A stretch of 20,850 nucleotides of DNA from Cognatazoarcus sp050305135 (GTDB taxonomy: Bacteria > Pseudomonadota > Gammaproteobacteria > Burkholderiales > Rhodocyclaceae): the NCBI GenBank assembly GCA_050305135.1, contig JBNLET010000269.1, positions 1 to 20,850 on the forward strand, written 5' to 3'. Below the pieces are notes generated by a model. It did no database searches. It was not told the origin of the DNA and saw only the letters and a list, made by a program, of their open reading frames with translations. This document shows positions 1 through 7,285 of the stretch, piece by piece (positions within the stretch are counted from its first letter, which is position 1; every line of letters begins with the position of its first letter). Both the position numbers and the translations under genes were made by a program.

Positions 1-562
1 GGCGTTGCGGGTGCTGCCCGGCGTCGGGCCGCGTTCGGCCCAGCGCATGGCCTATCACCTGCTGCAGCGTGACCAGCAGGGCGCCCGCCGGCTGGCCGCG
101 GCGCTCGGCCGTGCGCTCGACGTGCTGCGCCATTGCGAGCGCTGCAACAGCTTCTCGGAGCAGGACGTCTGCAGCCGCTGCGGCAATCCGGCGCGCGACG
201 CGCGCCAGCTGTGCGTGGTCGAGATGCCGGCCGACCTGGCCGTGCTGGAGCAGAGCCAGAGCTACAACGGCCTGTACTACGTGCTGATGGGGCGGCTGTC
301 GCCGCTCGACGGCATCGGCCCGCGCGAGCTCAAGCTCGAGCGCCTGGTGGCGCGGGCCATGGACGGCGCGGTCGAGGAGGTCATCGTGGCGACCAATTTC
401 ACCAACGAGGGCGAGGCCACCGCCCACCTGATCTCGGAGCTGATGCACGCCCGCGGCCTGAAGGTCAGCCGGCTGTCGCGCGGCGTGCCGGTGGGCGGCG
501 AACTGGAGCACACCGACGCCGGCACGATCGCCCAGGCGCTGATCGAGCGGCGCCCGTTGTGA
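1..562 (+). CDS. recR: Recombination mediator RecR, 3' part (5' end outside window)
   Basis: RecR acts with RecF and RecO to load RecA at single-strand gaps. The reading frame is open from base 2 with no start, and the first visible residues (A-L-R-V-L-P-G-V-G-P) match the helix-hairpin-helix that normally begins about 12 residues into RecR, so roughly a dozen N-terminal residues are missing at the window edge. A four-cysteine zinc finger (CERC...CSRC) follows at visible residues 44-59, counting from the TTG at base 5. The Toprim domain comes next, with LCVVEMPADL and VIVATNFTNEGEA. The C-terminus is intact and of usual length. The preceding gene, outside the window, would commonly be the YbaB/EbfC nucleoid protein and dnaX, but this cannot be seen. 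The CoA-transferase gene begins 37 bases downstream, so the two may be cotranscribed. Confidence 0.96.
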   Translation, partial: ALRVLPGVGPRSAQRMAYHLLQRDQQGARRLAAALGRALDVLRHCERCNSFSEQDVCSRCGNPARDARQLCVVEMPADLAVLEQSQSYNGLYYVLMGRLSPLDGIGPRELKLERLVARAMDGAVEEVIVATNFTNEGEATAHLISELMHARGLKVSRLSRGVPVGGELEHTDAGTIAQALIERRPL

Positions 563-599
563 GCTTGGGCGCGGGTAGTCGCGGGAGGACGGAGGCGCG

Positions 600-1799
600 A
601 TGAGCGATGCGAAACTGCCGCTGGCCGGCGTGCGCGTGCTGGAGTTCGGCACGCTGATCGCGGGGCCGTTCTGCGCCCGCATCCTGGCCGAATTCGGCGC
701 CGAAGTGATCAAGGTCGAATCGCCTGCCGGCGGCGACCCGCTGCGCAAGTGGCGCAAGCTGCACGAAGGCACCTCGCTGTGGTGGTATCTGCAGTCGCGC
801 AACAAGCGCTCGCTGACGCTGAACCTGAAGCATCCCGAGGCGCTGGCGATCGCGCGCGAACTGGCGTCCCAGGCCGACATCGTGGTCGAGAACTTCCGTC
901 CCGGCGTGATGGAGAAGCTCGGCCTCGGCTGGGAGGCTCTGTCCGAACTCAATCCCGGCCTCGTGATGGTGCGGCTGTCGGGCTTCGGCCAGAGCGGCCC
1001 GTTGCGCGACCAGCCCGGTTTCGGCGCGATCGGCGAGTCGATGGGCGGCTTGCGCTACATCACCGGCTACCCGGATCGCCCGCCGGTCAAGACCGGCATC
1101 TCGATCGGTGACTCGATCGCGGCGCTGTGGGCCGCGCTCGGCGCGCTGATGGCCTTGCGCCACCGCGAAGTGTCCGGCGGCCGCGGCCAGGTGGTGGACG
1201 TGGCGCTGTACGAGGCGGTGTTCGCGATGATGGAGAGCCTGCTGCCCGAATTCGACATGTTCGGCTTCGTGCGCGAGCGCACCGGCAACGTGATGCCCGG
1301 CATCACGCCGTCCAACACCCACACCAGCCGCGACGGCCGGCACGTCATCATCGGCGCCAACGGCGACGCGATCTTCAAGCGCCTGATGGCCGCGATCGGG
1401 CGCGCCGACCTGGCCGACGATCCACAATTGGCCGGCAACGCCGGCCGCGACGCGCGCGCCGCCGAGATCTACGCGGTGATCGACCAGTGGGTCGCGCAGC
1501 GCGAGCTGGAGGAGGTGCTGGCGCGCCTGAAGGAGGCCGAGGTGCCTGCGGCCCGCACCTACTCGGTCGAGGACATGGTGCGTGATCCGCAATACCTGGC
1601 GCGCGGCATGATCGAGCGGATGCGCCTGCCGGACGGCTGCGAGGTCGCGATGCCGGGCATCGTGCCGAAGCTCGGCGAAACGCCGGGCGGCACGCGCTGG
1701 CCGGGTCCGGCCCTGGGCGAGCACAGCACGGGGATCCTGCGCGAACTGGGCCGTTCGGACGAGGAAATCGCGCGTCTCAGAGCGGCTGGCGCTATCTGA
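600..1799 (+). CDS. CaiB/BaiF family (class III) CoA-transferase
   Basis: This 399-residue protein is a full-length family III CoA-transferase, which moves CoA between acyl-CoA and a free carboxylic acid through an aspartyl-CoA anhydride intermediate. The N-terminal signature LAGVRVLEFGTLIAGPFCAR and the FGAEVIKVE, NKRSLTLNLK and VVENFRPGVMEKLGLG blocks are typical. Asp171 in the GISIGDSIAALWAALGAL segment aligns with the catalytic aspartate of formyl-CoA transferase. The ATG at 600 is preceded by GGAGG four bases upstream, with a second purine-rich run just before it. The substrate cannot be told from sequence; members act on carnitine, formate, succinate, mesaconate, benzylsuccinate and others. 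The neighbours recR and petABC give no metabolic hint, so it should not be given a specific gene name. A strong GC-rich hairpin follows the stop. Confidence 0.93.
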   Translation: MSDAKLPLAGVRVLEFGTLIAGPFCARILAEFGAEVIKVESPAGGDPLRKWRKLHEGTSLWWYLQSRNKRSLTLNLKHPEALAIARELASQADIVVENFRPGVMEKLGLGWEALSELNPGLVMVRLSGFGQSGPLRDQPGFGAIGESMGGLRYITGYPDRPPVKTGISIGDSIAALWAALGALMALRHREVSGGRGQVVDVALYEAVFAMMESLLPEFDMFGFVRERTGNVMPGITPSNTHTSRDGRHVIIGANGDAIFKRLMAAIGRADLADDPQLAGNAGRDARAAEIYAVIDQWVAQRELEEVLARLKEAEVPAARTYSVEDMVRDPQYLARGMIERMRLPDGCEVAMPGIVPKLGETPGGTRWPGPALGEHSTGILRELGRSDEEIARLRAAGAI

Positions 1800-1819
1800 C
1801 GGCATGCTGCACCGCCGCA

Positions 1820-1845
1820 TGGGCGCGCCCCCCAGGCGCCGCCCA
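1820..1845 (+). terminator. GC-rich hairpin after the CoA-transferase gene (possible terminator or 3' end stabiliser)
   Basis: Bases 1820-1829 pair with 1835-1845 to make a 10-bp stem with one bulged C (1840) and a five-base CCCCA loop, 20 bases beyond the stop codon. There is no T-tract after it, so it is not a canonical intrinsic terminator. It could pause polymerase or protect the 3' end of the message. Confidence 0.35.
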
Positions 1846-1933
1846 AGTGCTGGTCAATGTCCTGTATCCGACATCTAAGTAGCTGATCAAGCGTGCGAAA
1901 ATAGCAAAAGGCTTTCAATGTGGTGGGCTTTTT

Positions 1934-1942
1934 TGCTAGACT
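1934..1942 (+). promoter_or_regulatory. Candidate petABC promoter (extended -10), overlapping an inverted repeat
   Basis: TGCTAGACT at 1934-1942 reads as an extended -10 (TG, one base, TAGACT), 56 bases before the petA ATG, in an AT-rich island quite unlike the GC-rich surroundings. The -35 region is poor (TTCAAT at 1914-1919), as expected for an extended -10 promoter. The 8-bp inverted repeat TAGCAAAA (1902-1909) and TTTTGCTA (1931-1938) overlaps the -10 and could be an operator. The same repeat, with its run of six T at 1929-1934, could alternatively help end transcription from upstream. This is a visual match only. Confidence 0.45.
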
Positions 1943-1998
1943 CCCGGGGTTTTTAATCCTGCAACATACTTTTTTCCTTTCACAGGGGAATCGGGTCT

Positions 1999-2592
1999 AT
2001 GAGCGTTGATCAGAAGATGGACTGCGGTCGCCGGCGGCTATTGCTCGCCACGTCCGCGGCCGGCGGGGCGATGACCGTCGCCGCCGCAGTGCCCTTCGTG
2101 GCCAGCCTGACGCCGTCCGAGCGTGCCAAAGCAGCCGGCGCGCCGGTCGAGGCGGATATCGGCAAGCTGGCGCCGGGCGAAATGATGACTGTCGAGTGGC
2201 GGGGCAAGCCGGTGTGGATCCTGCACCGCACGCCGGAGATGCTGGAGTCGCTGAAGAAGACCGACGACAAGGTCAGCGATCCCGGTTCCGACAAGCCGAT
2301 GCAGCCCGACTACGCCAAAAACGAGTACCGCTCGATCAAACCCGAGTACCTGGTGGTGGTCGGCATCTGCACGCACCTGGGCTGTTCGCCTTCGTCGAAG
2401 TTCAAGGAAGGTGCCGAAAGCGGTATCTCCGACGACTGGCCCGGCGGCTTCCTGTGCCCCTGCCACGGTTCGACCTTCGACCTGGCGGGCCGCGTCTACA
2501 AGAGCAAGCCCGCGCCGGACAACCTCGAGGTGCCTCCGTACAAGTATCTGACGGACGCGAAGATCGTTATCGGCGAAGACGGAAAGGCGTGA
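1999..2592 (+). CDS. petA: Ubiquinol-cytochrome c reductase, Rieske iron-sulfur subunit
   Basis: This is the Rieske [2Fe-2S] subunit of the cytochrome bc1 complex (complex III). It carries electrons from ubiquinol at the Qo site to cytochrome c1 on the periplasmic side. The 197-residue protein has the two cluster-binding motifs CTHLGC (Cys124, His126, Cys129) and CPCHGS (Cys153, Cys155, His156). By family knowledge Cys124, His126, Cys153 and His156 bind the cluster and Cys129-Cys155 form a disulfide. The N-terminus has a basic CGRRRLLLA stretch followed by a hydrophobic helix, consistent with a Tat-targeted, uncleaved membrane anchor. The start ATG at 1999 has AGGGGA ten bases upstream. petB follows after four bases, so this is the first gene of a petABC operon read from the AT-rich promoter region just upstream. 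Confidence 0.98.
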   Translation: MSVDQKMDCGRRRLLLATSAAGGAMTVAAAVPFVASLTPSERAKAAGAPVEADIGKLAPGEMMTVEWRGKPVWILHRTPEMLESLKKTDDKVSDPGSDKPMQPDYAKNEYRSIKPEYLVVVGICTHLGCSPSSKFKEGAESGISDDWPGGFLCPCHGSTFDLAGRVYKSKPAPDNLEVPPYKYLTDAKIVIGEDGKA

Positions 2593-2596
2593 ATCC

Positions 2597-3862
2597 ATGA
2601 GCAAAGCACAAGCAGTCCTCGATTGGGTCGACGCCCGCTTCCCGCTGACTTCGACCTGGAAGGCGCATCTGTCCGAGTACTATGCGCCGAAAAACTTCAA
2701 CTTCTGGTACTTCTTCGGCTCGCTGGCGCTGCTGGTGCTGGTGATCCAGATCGTCACCGGCATCTTCCTGGTCATGCACTACAAGCCGGATGCCTCGCTG
2801 AACTCGGCCGGCGTGCCGGTGGCCTTCGCCTCGGTCGAGTACATCATGCGCGACGTGCCGGGCGGCTGGCTGATCCGCTACATGCACTCGACCGGCGCCT
2901 CGGCGTTCTTCATCGTCGTCTATCTGCACATGTTCCGCGGCCTGATCTACGGTTCCTACCGCAAGCCGCGCGAGCTGATCTGGGTCTTCGGCACGCTGAT
3001 CTTCCTGGCGCTGATGGCCGAGGCCTTCATGGGCTACCTGCTGCCGTGGGGCCAGATGTCCTACTGGGGCGCCCAGGTGATCGTCAACCTGTTCTCGGCG
3101 ATTCCGGTCATCGGCCCCGACCTGTCGGTGGTGATCCGCGGTGACTACGTGGTCTCCGACGCGACGCTGAACCGCTTCTTCTCGTTCCACGTGATCGCCG
3201 TGCCGCTGGTGCTGATCGGCCTGGTGCTGGCGCACATCGTGGCGCTGCATGAAGTCGGCTCGAACAACCCGGACGGGGTCGAGATCAAGAAGAAGAAGGA
3301 CGCCAACGGCATTCCGCTCGACGGCATTCCGTTCCACCCGTACTACACCGTCAAGGACATCGTCGGCGTGGTGGGTTTCCTGTTCGTGTTCTCGGTGATC
3401 GTGTTCTTCATGCCCGAGGGCGGCGGCTACTTCCTGGAGTTCAACAACTTCATCCCGGCCGATCCGTTGAAGACGCCGCCGCACATTGCACCGGTGTGGT
3501 ACTTCACGCCGTTCTACTCGATGCTGCGTGCCGTCACCTATCCGCTGTTCGGCGTCGACGCCAAGTTCTGGGGCGTCATCGCGATGGGTGCCGGCGTGGT
3601 GGTCATTGCCTTCCTGCCGTGGCTGGACCGCAGCCCGGTCAAGTCGATCCGCTACAAGGGCCCGATCTTCAAGGCCGCCGTGGCGCTGTTCGTGGTGGCC
3701 TTCTTCATCCTCGGCTATCTCGGCGTGCTGCCGCCGACCCCGGTGCGCACGCTGGTCGCCCAGATCTGCTCGGTGATCTACTTCGGCTTCTTCCTGCTGA
3801 TGCCGTGGTACTCCAAGCTCGACAAGTGCCAACCCGAACCGGAAAGGGTGAACTTCAAATGA
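2597..3862 (+). CDS. petB: Ubiquinol-cytochrome c reductase, cytochrome b subunit
   Basis: This 421-residue integral membrane subunit of complex III holds the two b hemes and both quinone sites. Heme ligands are seen as His97/His111 (RYMHSTGAS, VYLHMFRG) and His198/His213 (FFSFHVIAV, LVLAHIVALHEVGSNNPDG). The second pair is 15 residues apart, not the 14 of mitochondrial and alphaproteobacterial cytochrome b. The Qo-site PEWY motif is replaced by PVWY at residues 299-302 (HIAPVWYFTPFYSMLRA). Multiple hydrophobic helices span the chain, including the C-terminal ones that belong to the fused b and subunit-IV-like part. The ATG lies four bases after the petA stop. The last bases overlap the petC start in an ATGA arrangement (3859-3862), so translation is probably coupled. 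Confidence 0.98.
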   Translation: MSKAQAVLDWVDARFPLTSTWKAHLSEYYAPKNFNFWYFFGSLALLVLVIQIVTGIFLVMHYKPDASLNSAGVPVAFASVEYIMRDVPGGWLIRYMHSTGASAFFIVVYLHMFRGLIYGSYRKPRELIWVFGTLIFLALMAEAFMGYLLPWGQMSYWGAQVIVNLFSAIPVIGPDLSVVIRGDYVVSDATLNRFFSFHVIAVPLVLIGLVLAHIVALHEVGSNNPDGVEIKKKKDANGIPLDGIPFHPYYTVKDIVGVVGFLFVFSVIVFFMPEGGGYFLEFNNFIPADPLKTPPHIAPVWYFTPFYSMLRAVTYPLFGVDAKFWGVIAMGAGVVVIAFLPWLDRSPVKSIRYKGPIFKAAVALFVVAFFILGYLGVLPPTPVRTLVAQICSVIYFGFFLLMPWYSKLDKCQPEPERVNFK

Positions 3863-4626
3863 GAACCCGTGCAATGAAACTCTTCAAGAAACTGCTCGGC
3901 GCGGCGCTGCTGGTTCCGGCGCTGGCGATGGCCTCCGGGCCCGAGCTGCATCTCGACAAGGCGCCGGTGTCCACCGATCCGGCCAACCTGCAGAACGGGG
4001 CCAAGTTCTTCGTCAACTACTGCCTGAACTGCCACGGCGCCAGCTACATGCGCTACAACCGGCTGACCGACATCGGCCTCACCGAGGACCAGATCCGCGA
4101 CAACCTGATGTTCACGGCCGACAAGGTCGGCGAGCAGATGAAGATCGCGCTGCGCCGTGATGACGGCAATGCCTGGTTCGGCGCCGCGCCGCCGGACCTG
4201 ACCGTGATCGCCCGCTCGCGCTCCTCCGAGTTCGGCAGCGGCGCGGACTGGATCTACACCTATCTGCGCCAGTTCTATCGCGACCCGAACCGCCCGACCG
4301 GCTGGAACAACGTGGTCTTCGAGAACGTCGGCATGCCGCACGTGCTGTGGGAGCTGCAGGGCGAGCAGCACGCCAAGATCAGCGAGGTCGATGACGGCCA
4401 CGGCGGCAAGCACAAGGAGATCGAGCTCGAACTGGTCAAGCCCGGCAAGCTGTCGAAGGCGGAGTACGACCAGGCGGTGGCCGACCTGGTGTCCTACCTG
4501 GTCTGGATGGGCGAGCCGGTGGCCTCGGAGCGCAAGACCATCGGCGCCTACGTGCTGGCCGGGCTGGTGCTGCTGTTCGCTTTGTCCTTCGCCCTGAAGA
4601 AGGCCTACTGGAAGGACATCCACTAA
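3859..4626 (+). CDS. petC: Ubiquinol-cytochrome c reductase, cytochrome c1 subunit
   Basis: This 255-residue protein is the membrane-anchored c-type cytochrome of complex III. It accepts electrons from the Rieske protein and passes them to soluble cytochrome c. An N-terminal signal peptide (KLFKKLLGAALLVPALAMA) precedes the mature chain. The covalent heme site CLNCH is at residues 55-59 and Met159 in VGMPHVLWELQG is the probable sixth ligand. A single C-terminal helix (TIGAYVLAGLVLLFALSFAL) followed by KKAYWKDIH anchors it in the inner membrane. The ATG at 3859 overlaps the petB stop by four bases. A second in-frame ATG at 3874 would only shorten the signal peptide n-region. It is the last gene of the petABC operon; a structured 117-base gap separates it from sspA. 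Confidence 0.97.
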   Translation: MRTRAMKLFKKLLGAALLVPALAMASGPELHLDKAPVSTDPANLQNGAKFFVNYCLNCHGASYMRYNRLTDIGLTEDQIRDNLMFTADKVGEQMKIALRRDDGNAWFGAAPPDLTVIARSRSSEFGSGADWIYTYLRQFYRDPNRPTGWNNVVFENVGMPHVLWELQGEQHAKISEVDDGHGGKHKEIELELVKPGKLSKAEYDQAVADLVSYLVWMGEPVASERKTIGAYVLAGLVLLFALSFALKKAYWKDIH

Positions 4627-4639
4627 CAAGAGGGGGGCG

Positions 4640-4717
4640 CGGCTGGCCAGCCGTAGCCGCCTGAGAACCGCTTCGACCGAGGCGGCTGTGCTTGCCCACG
4701 AGGCTTGCCCAGCCGCC
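4640..4717 (+). promoter_or_regulatory. Structured petC-sspA intergenic region with competing hairpins
   Basis: The 117-base gap contains a perfect 14-base palindrome (4640-4653) followed by three arms. AGCCGCCT (4655-4662) pairs with AGGCGGCT (4680-4687), but the overlapping GGCGGCTG (4681-4688) can instead pair with CAGCCGCC (4710-4717). The second hairpin ends 12 bases before the GGAG of sspA. The middle arm can choose either partner, as in attenuators. No long T-tract follows, so the effect, if any, is unproven. Confidence 0.4.
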
Positions 4718-4743
4718 CCGAGCGCTTTTGGAGTTTCCAAACC

Positions 4744-5340
4744 ATGATGAATCTCTATTCCGGCACGACGGACCCGTTCAGCCACCGTTGCCGGATCGTG
4801 CTGTTCGAGAAGGGCATGGATTTCCAGGTCATCGACGTCGATCTGTACAACAAGCCGGAAGACATCGCGGTCATCAATCCATACAACCGGGTGCCGGTGC
4901 TGGTGGACCGCGACCTGGTGCTGTATGAATCGAACATCATCAACGAATACATCGACGAACGTTTCCCGCATCCGCAGCTGATGCCGCCGGATCCTATCCT
5001 GCGGGCCCGGGCGCGCCAACTGCTGCATACCTTCGAGAACGAAATCTTCGTTTCGGTGATCGAACTGGAAGCCGGCGGCAAGGGCGTCGACAAGGCCAAG
5101 CAGAACGTGCGCGAGCAACTGACGCAGCTGGCGCCGATCTTCACGAAGCAGAAGTTCATGCTGGGTGAGGACTTCTCGATGCTCGACGTCGCCATCGCCC
5201 CGCTGCTGTGGCGGCTGGAGCACTATGGCATCGAACTCGGCAAGGCTGCCGCGCCGCTGATGAAGTACGCCGAGCGGATCTTCAGCCGGCAGGGTTTCAT
5301 CGATGCGCTGACGCCGTCCGAAAAGGTGATGCGCCGCTGA
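4744..5340 (+). CDS. sspA: Stringent starvation protein A (glutathione S-transferase fold, RNA polymerase-associated)
   Basis: SspA has a glutathione S-transferase fold but serves as an RNA polymerase-binding regulator in stationary phase and stress. The 198-residue chain begins MMNLYSGTTDPFSHRCRIVLFEKGMDFQVIDVD, the thioredoxin-like N-terminal domain. The NPYNRVPVLVDRDLVLYESNIINEYIDERFPHPQLMP segment with the cis-proline loop follows, then the all-helical C-terminal domain with FSMLDVAIAPLLWRLEHYGIEL. The ATG at 4744 is chosen because GGAG lies ten bases upstream; the adjacent ATG at 4747 is possible. sspB follows after 47 bases, the standard pairing in beta- and gammaproteobacteria, and its place after petABC is characteristic of betaproteobacteria. 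Confidence 0.96.
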   Translation: MMNLYSGTTDPFSHRCRIVLFEKGMDFQVIDVDLYNKPEDIAVINPYNRVPVLVDRDLVLYESNIINEYIDERFPHPQLMPPDPILRARARQLLHTFENEIFVSVIELEAGGKGVDKAKQNVREQLTQLAPIFTKQKFMLGEDFSMLDVAIAPLLWRLEHYGIELGKAAAPLMKYAERIFSRQGFIDALTPSEKVMRR

Positions 5341-5387
5341 AAGGAGGGCCCTGGCGGCCCACCCGGAAGCATTTTCCAGGAGACCCG

Positions 5388-5831
5388 ATGACCGTATCCA
5401 CCAAGCCCTATCTGATCCGAGCCATCTACGAGTGGTGCGTCGACCAGGGCTATACGCCTTACGTCGCGGCCGCGGTGGACGAGCGCACCCGGGTACCGGC
5501 CGGATACGCCCAGGACGGCCAGATCGTGCTGAACGTATCGCCGGAGGCCACCGGCGGTCTGCAGATGGGCAACGACCTGATCACGTTCCAGGCCCGGTTC
5601 GGCGGTGTCGCGCAGGCGATATCGATCCCGACCGGCAACGTGGTCGCGATCTATGCGCGCGAGAACGGCCGCGGCATGGCCTTCGAAGTCGAAGGGGCGC
5701 AACCGCCGGGGCACGACGAGGCGCTGGAGGCCGAGACCGAAGCGCCGGTCAGCGGACGGCCGCCCGAGGCCGCGCCGGACGAGGAGGCGCCGGCGGGTGC
5801 CAAGGGCGCGCATCTGCGCATCATCAAGTAG
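5388..5831 (+). CDS. sspB: ClpXP protease specificity-enhancing factor SspB
   Basis: SspB is an adaptor that delivers ssrA-tagged and some other proteins to the ClpXP protease. The 147-residue protein begins with the conserved STKPYLIRAIYEWCVDQGYTPY block, and the substrate-binding fold continues to about residue 105 (QIVLNVSPEAT, ITFQARFGG, IPTGNVVAIYARENG.GM.F). A flexible acidic, Ala/Pro-rich linker then leads to the C-terminal LRIIK, the ClpX-docking motif (LRVVK in E. coli). The ATG at 5388 has AGGAG five bases upstream. Longer open frames upstream lie inside sspA and are not real starts. A small GGGCC/GGCCC hairpin (5346-5360) sits in the gap after sspA. Confidence 0.96.
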   Translation: MTVSTKPYLIRAIYEWCVDQGYTPYVAAAVDERTRVPAGYAQDGQIVLNVSPEATGGLQMGNDLITFQARFGGVAQAISIPTGNVVAIYARENGRGMAFEVEGAQPPGHDEALEAETEAPVSGRPPEAAPDEEAPAGAKGAHLRIIK

Positions 5832-5871
5832 GGCCGGACGCATTCACGTTCGCGGCGGCGAGGGAGCGGTC

Positions 5872-6336
5872 ATGGAAGCACTCCAACTCGGCGAGGAATT
5901 GCGCCTGGGCCTGCCGCGCATGGACGAAGTGCACGCCGACTTCGTCGACTGCTACAACCGCCTGGCCGCAGCGGCGGGCGACGAATTCCTCGCCGCGCTG
6001 GACGCCTTGATCGCCCATTGCGAGGCTCATTTCGGGCTCGAGAACGCGTGGATGGAGGCGACGCGATTTCCCGGTTGCCACCGCGCAGAGCACGATCGGG
6101 TGCTGCAGGTCATGCGCGACATCCGCCGCCTCGCCGACCGGGGCGAGCTGGGCCCGGGGCGGCAACTGGTGCGCGAGATCCCGGAATGGTTCCGTACTCA
6201 TGCGACGGGGATGGATGCGGCCTTGGCTTTCCATCTCGAGAGCATCGGTTTCGACACCGCGACCGGCCGGCCGGCGCCCGGCGGGCAGCCGCCGGTGGCC
6301 GACGACGAGGGGGCGGAGCGGCCGCGCTGCAGCTGA
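5872..6336 (+). CDS. Bacteriohemerythrin (single-domain hemerythrin)
   Basis: This is a 154-residue hemerythrin-domain protein, expected to bind O2 reversibly at a non-heme di-iron site in the cytoplasm. All seven expected ligands are visible in correct spacing: His21, His53 and Glu57 (HxxxE), His70 and His74 (HxxxH), and His110 and Asp115 (HxxxxD). The domain fills residues 1-130 and a Pro-rich, acidic tail follows; there is no signal peptide or membrane segment. The ATG at 5872 has GAGGGAG five bases upstream, 40 bases after the sspB stop. Longer frames beginning inside sspB are artefacts. The PilZ gene follows after 67 bases. Possible roles are oxygen storage, delivery to oxidases, or oxygen sensing; sequence alone cannot choose. 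The stop codon lies in a perfect hairpin (6334-6350). Confidence 0.9.
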   Translation: MEALQLGEELRLGLPRMDEVHADFVDCYNRLAAAAGDEFLAALDALIAHCEAHFGLENAWMEATRFPGCHRAEHDRVLQVMRDIRRLADRGELGPGRQLVREIPEWFRTHATGMDAALAFHLESIGFDTATGRPAPGGQPPVADDEGAERPRCS

Positions 6337-6350
6337 GCCGCCGCGGCTCA
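6334..6350 (+). other. Perfect hairpin spanning the hemerythrin stop codon
   Basis: TGAGCCG (6334-6340) and CGGCTCA (6344-6350) form a perfect 7-bp stem with a CCG loop, and its first three bases are the TGA stop codon. No T-tract follows. It may stabilise the 3' end of the upstream message or limit read-through into the PilZ gene. Confidence 0.4.
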
Positions 6351-6403
6351 AGATTGGCGCGCCGTGGTCGATAGCCGATGGGATCCGTCCCAGTGCGAGC
6401 GCC

Positions 6404-7285
6404 ATGAGCGTCCAGTACCAGAAACTCAATGCCGGCGAAATCGCCATCGGCCAACCGGTGCCGTGGCCCCTCTACGACGAGAACCGGAAGCTGCTGCTGG
6501 CGCGTGGCGTCAAGCTGCAGTCGGCGCGCCAGCTCGAGGCGTTGATGGAGCGCGGCTTGTTCCGCGTCATCACGCCGGTCGCGATGCCGGTGCGCGAAGA
6601 GGAGCCGGAGGCCGGGCAGAAGGAAGACATCCGCCGGCTGGAGGACATCCGGCTCGGCATCGGCGACGTGCTGCAGATGCAGAGCCGTGCGGCCGGTGAC
6701 GAGAACCGCTATCACGTCCGGCTGATCGGCTTCGCCAAGGGCCGGGCGGTGATCGTCACGACGCCGACCGCCAACGGCCAGCTGGTGATGCTGCGCGAGG
6801 GGCAGGCCTTCGTCGTCCGGCTGTTCGCCGGCAAGAGCGTCTACGCGTTCGCGACCGCGGTGCAGCGGATCACCAGCGTGCCGTTTCCGCACGTCTTCCT
6901 CGAGTATCCGCGCGAGGTGCGCGGCCTGGTCGTAAGGCAGGGCGCGCGCGCCAAGGTCGCGATCATCTGCGCGATCAGCGGTGGCAGCGGCCAGGCCGCC
7001 AGCATCGTCGACCTGTCGGTCGGCGGCGCGATGCTCGTCGCGCGCCAGCCGGTGGCCGACCGCAACGCGGCGATCACGATCAGTTTCAAGGTCGAGATCC
7101 ATGGCCTCGAGCAGATGCTGAAGGTGCCGGGCATCGTCCGCAGCATCCGGCCGGAGGCGGCGCCGGACGGCAGCGGCACCCGCTACCAGCACGGCATCCA
7201 GTTCGAGGGCCTCGATTCCGCGACCCAGGTCGCCCTGTCCGGCTTCGTCTACCAGACCCTGTTCGAGCAATCCGCCGAGCTGTGA
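6404..7285 (+). CDS. YcgR-like PilZ domain protein (c-di-GMP receptor, flagellar-brake type)
   Basis: This 293-residue cytoplasmic protein is predicted to bind c-di-GMP. The C-terminal PilZ domain shows both ligand motifs, RQGAR (RxxxR, residues 178-182) and DLSVGG (D/NxSxxG, 203-208). The middle part (about 85-175, from RRLEDIRLGIGDVLQMQ to VFLEYPREVRGLVV) resembles the N-terminal YcgR domain that precedes PilZ in flagellar brake proteins. An extra N-terminal segment (IAIGQPVPWPLYDENRKLLL, residues 11-30, then QLEALMERGLFRVI) is a short module seen at the front of other c-di-GMP-related proteins. The ATG at 6404 is the likely start; its ribosome site is weak, and the longer frame from 6200 overlaps the hemerythrin gene. 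The target could be flagella, pili or exopolysaccharide synthesis. No flagellar genes are present in the window. Confidence 0.85.
   Translation: MSVQYQKLNAGEIAIGQPVPWPLYDENRKLLLARGVKLQSARQLEALMERGLFRVITPVAMPVREEEPEAGQKEDIRRLEDIRLGIGDVLQMQSRAAGDENRYHVRLIGFAKGRAVIVTTPTANGQLVMLREGQAFVVRLFAGKSVYAFATAVQRITSVPFPHVFLEYPREVRGLVVRQGARAKVAIICAISGGSGQAASIVDLSVGGAMLVARQPVADRNAAITISFKVEIHGLEQMLKVPGIVRSIRPEAAPDGSGTRYQHGIQFEGLDSATQVALSGFVYQTLFEQSAEL

Noticed and set aside
2567..3874. Long minus-strand open frame opposite petB
   Set aside because: It is antisense to cytochrome b, whose heme ligands and helices are clear. The antisense translation is rich in His, Asp, Gln and Arg, as expected of a shadow.
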